Positions 38,293-41,877 of a stretch of DNA of 41,877 nucleotides are shown in pieces. Below the pieces are notes generated by a model that searched no databases, had not been told where the DNA came from, and saw only the letters and a program-made list of their open reading frames with translations. Positions within the stretch are counted from its first letter, which is position 1. Every line of letters starts with the position of its first letter. A program made the position numbers and the translations under genes. The DNA comes from Methylobacterium dankookense (lineage in GTDB: Bacteria > Pseudomonadota > Alphaproteobacteria > Rhizobiales > Beijerinckiaceae): NCBI RefSeq assembly GCF_902141855.1, contig NZ_CABFVH010000047.1, positions 1 to 41,877 on the forward strand. The letters are read 5' to 3'.

Positions 38293-38967
38293 ATGAATTC
38301 AGTGTTGCATTTCGACAATATTGTCTCGTTGGGCGGCTCATGCAAGGTCGCCTATGAGGCACGTGCATATTTCGATTTTGGCCAAGCGTATCCATTTGAC
38401 TGGTGGATATGCAAGGCAAAATCGCTGGCTTGCTATCTGGAAAATCTCGACCCTGAGGGACTTTACGCCGAAGGCAATCTGGAACTCATCCAGAACAATG
38501 AAATTTCACAAATCGCAAGCAAGCTCTACGATTTTAGATTTCATCACGAATTCGGGAGACATTGGGAGCTTCCCAATCATCCCGTAAGGCAGGATTGGCG
38601 CGATGGGATCGAGAATGTGAAGATCAGGCATCTGTCACTGATGTCTCGATTTTTGTCTCTTAATGTTGCCGGGAACAACATCCTCTTTGTTCGCACTTGC
38701 GAAATGCCCGGCGATGCCGATGGTGCAATCGATCTGCTTGGCGCTATCGATAAATTGTTCAACAAAGCAGATTGGCGAATGCTCATCATCAATGGCAACG
38801 GCACATATGAAGATCGTCACGCCATATCCAGACAGATTCAGCTGAAAAACCTTGAATGGAACGGCCTTGCAAGCAGGGAATGGAGCGGGCTGTTCCTCGA
38901 ACTCGGCCTTGCCGTCACACAAAGCTCCAAGCGCTTTGATAGAAAGGTGCGCGCCGAGAGCGACTGA
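38293..38967 (+). CDS. DUF1796 papain-like putative cysteine peptidase
   Basis: A 224-aa protein. The N-terminus NIVSLGGSCKVAYEARAYF, followed by FGQAYPFDWWICK, matches DUF1796, predicted papain-like enzymes whose catalytic Cys lies in the LGxxC motif. A later His/Asp pair is plausible in the NILFVRTCEMPGDADG region, but I cannot assign it. GC is well below that of its neighbours, and the 150 bp upstream are AT-rich, suggesting horizontal transfer. The start at ATG 38293 is chosen over a TTG at 38245; the SD is weak. These genes are often found beside glycan or capsule loci, which are not seen here. Confidence 0.75.
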   Translation: MNSVLHFDNIVSLGGSCKVAYEARAYFDFGQAYPFDWWICKAKSLACYLENLDPEGLYAEGNLELIQNNEISQIASKLYDFRFHHEFGRHWELPNHPVRQDWRDGIENVKIRHLSLMSRFLSLNVAGNNILFVRTCEMPGDADGAIDLLGAIDKLFNKADWRMLIINGNGTYEDRHAISRQIQLKNLEWNGLASREWSGLFLELGLAVTQSSKRFDRKVRAESD

Positions 38968-39580
38968 GAACCAGCAAGTCGAATCATGAATTTCAGCATT
39001 CAATGCGCACTGCATGAAACTCACATCAGAGACCAAAAACGATTCAAATTGCCCCTTGATGGCCTGAAAGGCCGGTTCAGCCCACGCAAGGGCGTACGAG
39101 CGCTGATCGCTGCGGCGGACTCCGAACCTCGAACGGGTGTCGAAGGTCGGCTGCGAAGGCGCGTCCTGGCTGATCGTCACAGGTCGTACAGGTCCGCGAA
39201 AATGGCAGACCCAGATCGAAAGCCATCCGGGGTCCGGCCAGACCATGCGAGCTGCCTGGCAGCGGGCTTTATGCTCTTCGACACAGGACTGCACGGAACC
39301 GTGCTGCAATGGTCGACATCCCGGCCGATGATTGCGCGCGCGCCGCACCGGATCCGGTGAGCTGCATCATCTCGTTCGCCACCGGGGTAAGACCTGGATC
39401 AACGCATTCGAATTGATCTGGATCGGGTATTCAATTCATCCGGACGACGCGCGGGCAGAGAATCGGCGTCGCCCGCCTCGCTCCGGGTGCAAGGCCAGCA
39501 CCGTCCCATCAGAACAAGCGTGCGCCCGCGGCTGATGTAGCTGTCACGGCTTCGGCTTGGCCATGTTCGAGGGCCGGACG
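38968..39580. other. 613-bp stretch without a supported gene
   Basis: Frames open on both strands lack ribosome-binding sites and family resemblance. GC is mixed. One weak inverted repeat (GAATTGA 39410-39416, TCAATTC 39431-39437) is present. It may be decayed coding or mobile DNA. Confidence 0.5.
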
Positions 39581-40414
39581 ATGCCGAGGCGCCGCCATGT
39601 CGGTCCCACGTTGCTTCTCATCTGGGTCGTCTGCGTGTTGCAAGTCCGGGCGGAGGCGGGAGCGACGCCGAAGGTTCGGATCGTCTACCAGAATCCGGCC
39701 CGGGGAGAGGCCGCGGAGATCTACCGCGACGTGAGGGAGCGCCGGGTGCTCGAAGGGCTTCGAAACCTCATCTCGGATCTCCGCCTGTCCCAGACGCTGA
39801 CGCTGCGGATGGCCGAGTGCGGCGGGGAGCCCAATGCCTGGTACGCGCCGCGCGATCGGACGGTGACCGTCTGCTACGATTACATCCGGGACCTCCGCGA
39901 GCGGGCGCCCTCCACCGTCACGGCCGACGGCGTGACCCGCCAGGCCGTCATTTTCGGCGGGTTGGCACAGGTCTTCCTTCACGAGGTCGGCCACGCGCTG
40001 TTCGACCTCCTCGACATCCCGGTGCTCGGCCGCGAGGAGGATGCGGCCGACCAGTTCGCGGCCCTGGTCGTCCTCCGCCTTCCGCCGGCCGAGGCGCGCC
40101 GCGTGATCGACGGGGGCGCGCATCTGTTCAGGAGCTTCGCGGCCTTGGAGACGGTGGAGGAGGCCGTCCTGGCCGATTCCCACGGGCTGTTCGCCCAGCG
40201 CCTCTACAACCTCCTGTGCCTCGCCTACGGCTCCGACCGCCGCGCCTTCGCCTATCTCGTGGACCGCGCCAGCCTGCCGAGCGAGCGCGCGGTCGAGTGC
40301 GCCGCGGAATACGCCCAGGCCGCGGATACGATGGACCGGGTGCTGCACCGCCACCTGCGGGGCAAGCGCCTGGGCCGCGGGCAGATCCGCCGCGCTTTCC
40401 GGTGGATCTTCTGA
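39581..40414 (+). CDS. DUF4344-type zinc metallopeptidase, exported
   Basis: A 277-aa protein with a signal peptide (HVGPTLLLIWVVCVLQVRA, cleavage near 26-28) and a gluzincin-like site HEVGH in VFLHEVGHALFDLLDIPVLG, followed by REEDAADQFAALVVL. The Glu/Asp of that segment could supply the third zinc ligand. This arrangement is typical of DUF4344 putative metallopeptidases. The ATG at 39581 has GAGGG about 7 nt upstream; 39563 is the alternative. Four Cys in the mature part may form disulfides. It is probably a periplasmic peptidase of unknown substrate. Confidence 0.85.
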   Translation: MPRRRHVGPTLLLIWVVCVLQVRAEAGATPKVRIVYQNPARGEAAEIYRDVRERRVLEGLRNLISDLRLSQTLTLRMAECGGEPNAWYAPRDRTVTVCYDYIRDLRERAPSTVTADGVTRQAVIFGGLAQVFLHEVGHALFDLLDIPVLGREEDAADQFAALVVLRLPPAEARRVIDGGAHLFRSFAALETVEEAVLADSHGLFAQRLYNLLCLAYGSDRRAFAYLVDRASLPSERAVECAAEYAQAADTMDRVLHRHLRGKRLGRGQIRRAFRWIF

Positions 40415-40532
40415 GGGCGGAGATTCGCATCACGCATCCGCCGGGATGCGGCGGGCGCGCCTTCGACCCGGGGGCAAGATCGTCCCCCGAACGGGGGGTC
40501 CAGGGGGCAGGCAATACGAGGATTGGCAGACC

Positions 40533-40913
40533 ATGACGCGCTTCAGACCGATCGTGATGGCGGGCATCATCCTGGGTGCCGTCCTGGGCCTCGGGCCGAT
40601 CGAGAGAGGGGAGATCGGCTCAGCGACGGCGCTGGCCGCACAGGGCTGCGGCCCCGGCTTCCACCGCAACGTCTACGGGTACTGCCGGCCGAATGCCTAC
40701 GCGGCGCCGGGCTATTACCGGCCCTACGGCGCCTACGGCTATAGCGGCGGCTACGCCTATCGCGGTGCCTATGGCCGGCGGGTCTATGGCGGCCGCGTCT
40801 ATGGTGGACGCGCTTATGGCGTACGCGCCTATGGCGGGCGCGTCGCGGGCGGCCGGGTCCGCGTCGGGCGCGCCTATGGCGGCTATCGCGGCGGCTTCCG
40901 CGGCCGGCGATAG
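40533..40913 (+). CDS. Secreted Gly/Tyr/Arg-rich repeat protein (126 aa)
   Basis: A signal peptide (FRPIVMAGIILGAVLGLGP, ending near 36 at ALAAQG) is followed by GCGPGFHRNVYGYCRPN, a two-Cys motif of the GCGxGxHRxxxGxC type common in small Rhizobiales secreted proteins. The rest is a tandem repeat of (A/V)YGGR(V/A) units (RRVYGGRVYGGRAYGVRAYG), very basic and probably disordered. A surface or nucleic-acid/polyanion-binding role is possible. It precedes the membrane protein gene by 21 nt, likely on one transcript. Confidence 0.7.
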   Translation: MTRFRPIVMAGIILGAVLGLGPIERGEIGSATALAAQGCGPGFHRNVYGYCRPNAYAAPGYYRPYGAYGYSGGYAYRGAYGRRVYGGRVYGGRAYGVRAYGGRVAGGRVRVGRAYGGYRGGFRGRR

Positions 40914-40934
40914 GCCTCATCGGGGAGGCATGCC

Positions 40935-41501
40935 ATGGACCCGGCGGCATCCGCGCGCGTGAACCGCCCCGGGGCCTCGCGCCTCGGAGGGCGCCTGCTC
41001 GCCGAACTCAAGCGGATGGCGGCGATCTTCGCCTATCTCTGGACGGTCTTCGGCATCCTCGTCCTGCACGAGTGGATCGTGCTGTCCCGTCACGGGATCG
41101 ATTACCGGTTCTACGGCCTCGCATTCGTGAATTCGTGGATCCTGGCGAAGGTCGTGCTCGTCACGGAGCATTTCGACGTGCTGCCGCGCTGGGTCGGCCG
41201 ACCGCCGATCTATCGGATCGTCACACGCTCCGTCGGTCTCGCGCTGATCCTCGTCTCGGCCTACGCGCTCGAGGAAACGGTGATCGGGCTCGTCAGGGGA
41301 CACTCCCTCGCCGACAGCCTGCCGACGGTCGGCGGCGGCGGCGTTCGTGGCTATCTCGCGATCAGCCTGATCATGGCGGTCGCCATGGTCCCGTACTTCA
41401 CCTTCCGGGAGCTCGGCCGCGTGCTCGGCCGCGAGCGGCTGCGGGCGCTGATCCTGTCCGAGCCGTCGCCGCCGTCCGAGCCCGGCGCGGAGCGCCGCTG
41501 A
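40935..41501 (+). CDS. Hypothetical multi-pass membrane protein (188 aa)
   Basis: Four hydrophobic segments are visible: IFAYLWTVFGILVLHEWIVL, FYGLAFVNSWILAKVVLVTE, RSVGLALILVSAYALEETVI and YLAISLIMAVAMVPYFTFRE. The N- and C-termini are polar, with an Arg-rich start and a Ser/Pro-rich end. GGGGAGG precedes the ATG. No family is recalled with certainty; it resembles small inner-membrane proteins of unknown function in Methylobacterium. There are no catalytic residues to cite. Confidence 0.65.
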   Translation: MDPAASARVNRPGASRLGGRLLAELKRMAAIFAYLWTVFGILVLHEWIVLSRHGIDYRFYGLAFVNSWILAKVVLVTEHFDVLPRWVGRPPIYRIVTRSVGLALILVSAYALEETVIGLVRGHSLADSLPTVGGGGVRGYLAISLIMAVAMVPYFTFRELGRVLGRERLRALILSEPSPPSEPGAERR

Positions 41502-41640
41502 GGCCGGCCGCCGGGCGATCCTCGCGCGGCGCTGGGCCGGCCCCTGCGCAGCTGTGGGATGTCCCCTTCGATCAAGCCGTCAAAGCGTGACCTGCAAGGA
41601 TGGGACATCATCCTGTCCCGTCGGATGGGCGGAGACGATC

Positions 41641-41856
41641 ATGATCCGCGCCCCTGGACTGCTGCTTCTCGGCCTGCTTCTCGCGAGCGCCCTGCCGGCC
41701 GGCGCGGATGCGCAGACCGAGCCGGGAAGCGCCCTGCCGGTCGGCACGGTGGCCGCCCGCCGGACGGCGATCGACAAGTGTCCGTCGTCAGATGATTTGA
41801 GACGGTTTGCGGTGCTCAGGAACGGAGGCTCTGGTCCACCTTGGTTGAGAGGTTAG
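41641..41856 (+). pseudogene. Truncated RND efflux adaptor (membrane fusion protein) N-terminus
   Basis: The frame starts MIRAPGLLLLGLLLASALPA, a signal peptide or anchor. It continues GSALPVGTVAARRTAIDK, which looks like the start of a HlyD/AcrA-type periplasmic adaptor just before the usual FVGRVEA-type motif. At 41779 the coding sequence changes into the 99-bp terminal repeat, and the last 25 residues are identical to those ending the left-hand frame (22-435). The gene is therefore interrupted by the element at the window edge, or the break is an assembly junction. GGAG precedes the ATG. The assignment rests on about 45 residues only. Confidence 0.55.
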
Positions 41857-41877
41857 GCAGCCTGCGCGTGGTGGCGC
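41779..41877. repeat. Right copy of 99-bp terminal inverted repeat
   Basis: The exact reverse complement of bases 1-99. It begins TGTCCGTCGTCAGATGATTT and runs off the window edge. Confidence 0.9.

Noticed and set aside
38986..39360. 124-aa plus-strand ORF downstream of the DUF1796 gene
   Set aside because: No ribosome-binding site, no family resemblance and no codon bias.
39410..39437. Possible LuxR-type box (GAATTGA ... TCAATTC)
   Set aside because: Only 7-bp arms with a 14-bp spacer and no nearby start codon; chance is likely.

Overview
The window looks like a chromosomal contig from a GC-rich alphaproteobacterium, most likely Methylobacterium or a close relative. The evidence is a very high GC3, a giant NAD-dependent glutamate dehydrogenase, an alphaproteobacterial NepR, DUF6894 proteins, and dispersed palindromic intergenic repeats of a Methylobacterium-like kind. 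The first and last 99 bases are exact reverse complements of each other. This points either to two inverted copies of the same mobile-element end or to a k-mer overlap left at assembly breakpoints. The right-hand copy truncates what looks like an RND efflux adaptor gene.

Layout. (1) 1-8650 is accessory DNA with lower and uneven GC. It holds many tiny orphan genes, two DUF6894 proteins, a serine recombinase next to a 36-bp direct repeat, a CsbD stress protein, a pRiA4b ORF-3-like protein, a 5'-truncated secreted-protein gene and a 467-aa tyrosine recombinase. (2) 8650-13600 returns to core-like DNA: NepR, a candidate anti-Shine-Dalgarno sRNA with terminator, a cobalamin/iron-type binding protein preceded by a 31-nt near-perfect palindrome, a thiamine-binding protein, an ABM protein, OsmC, MAPEG and a catalase-family protein. 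(3) 13828-19964 holds the 1611-aa NAD-glutamate dehydrogenase and a LuxR-type regulator. (4) 20200-22116 is a periplasmic sorbosone-dehydrogenase-like protein followed by a dihaem cytochrome c, probably an oxidation/electron-transfer pair. (5) 22300-28080 is small secreted or membrane proteins, a RelA/SpoT-HD-like hydrolase, a Tat-exported FAH-family protein and several palindromic repeats that begin exactly at stop codons. (6) 28116-35176 (minus strand) is the most interesting locus: a retron-like operon. In transcription order it has a 33-aa leader ORF, a 1048-aa WGR plus HEAT-like-repeat protein, a 552-aa winged-helix/SWIM zinc-finger protein, a structured non-coding segment with the a1/a2 inverted repeat and long hairpin expected of an msr-msd, and a 613-aa reverse transcriptase. 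The RT has NAxxH, YADD and VTG motifs, a long N-terminal extension and a C-terminal membrane segment. (7) 35441-38143 is a divergent NAD-related operon: an NrtR-type Nudix regulator with a perfect 15-bp inverted-repeat operator on its promoter, an SPFH protein and a divergent NAD-kinase-like protein. (8) 38293-41877 holds an AT-richer DUF1796 peptidase-like gene, a featureless stretch, a DUF4344 metallopeptidase, a Gly/Tyr/Arg-rich secreted protein, a membrane protein and the truncated adaptor.

How the genes fit together. The retron operon looks like an anti-phage system: the RT would make an msDNA from the operon-embedded ncRNA, and the WGR/HEAT and WH-SWIM proteins are the candidate effector and regulatory partners. 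The NrtR/SPFH/NADK operon next to it suggests NAD(P) homeostasis under control of an NAD-derived ligand. No tRNA, rRNA or CRISPR array was seen.
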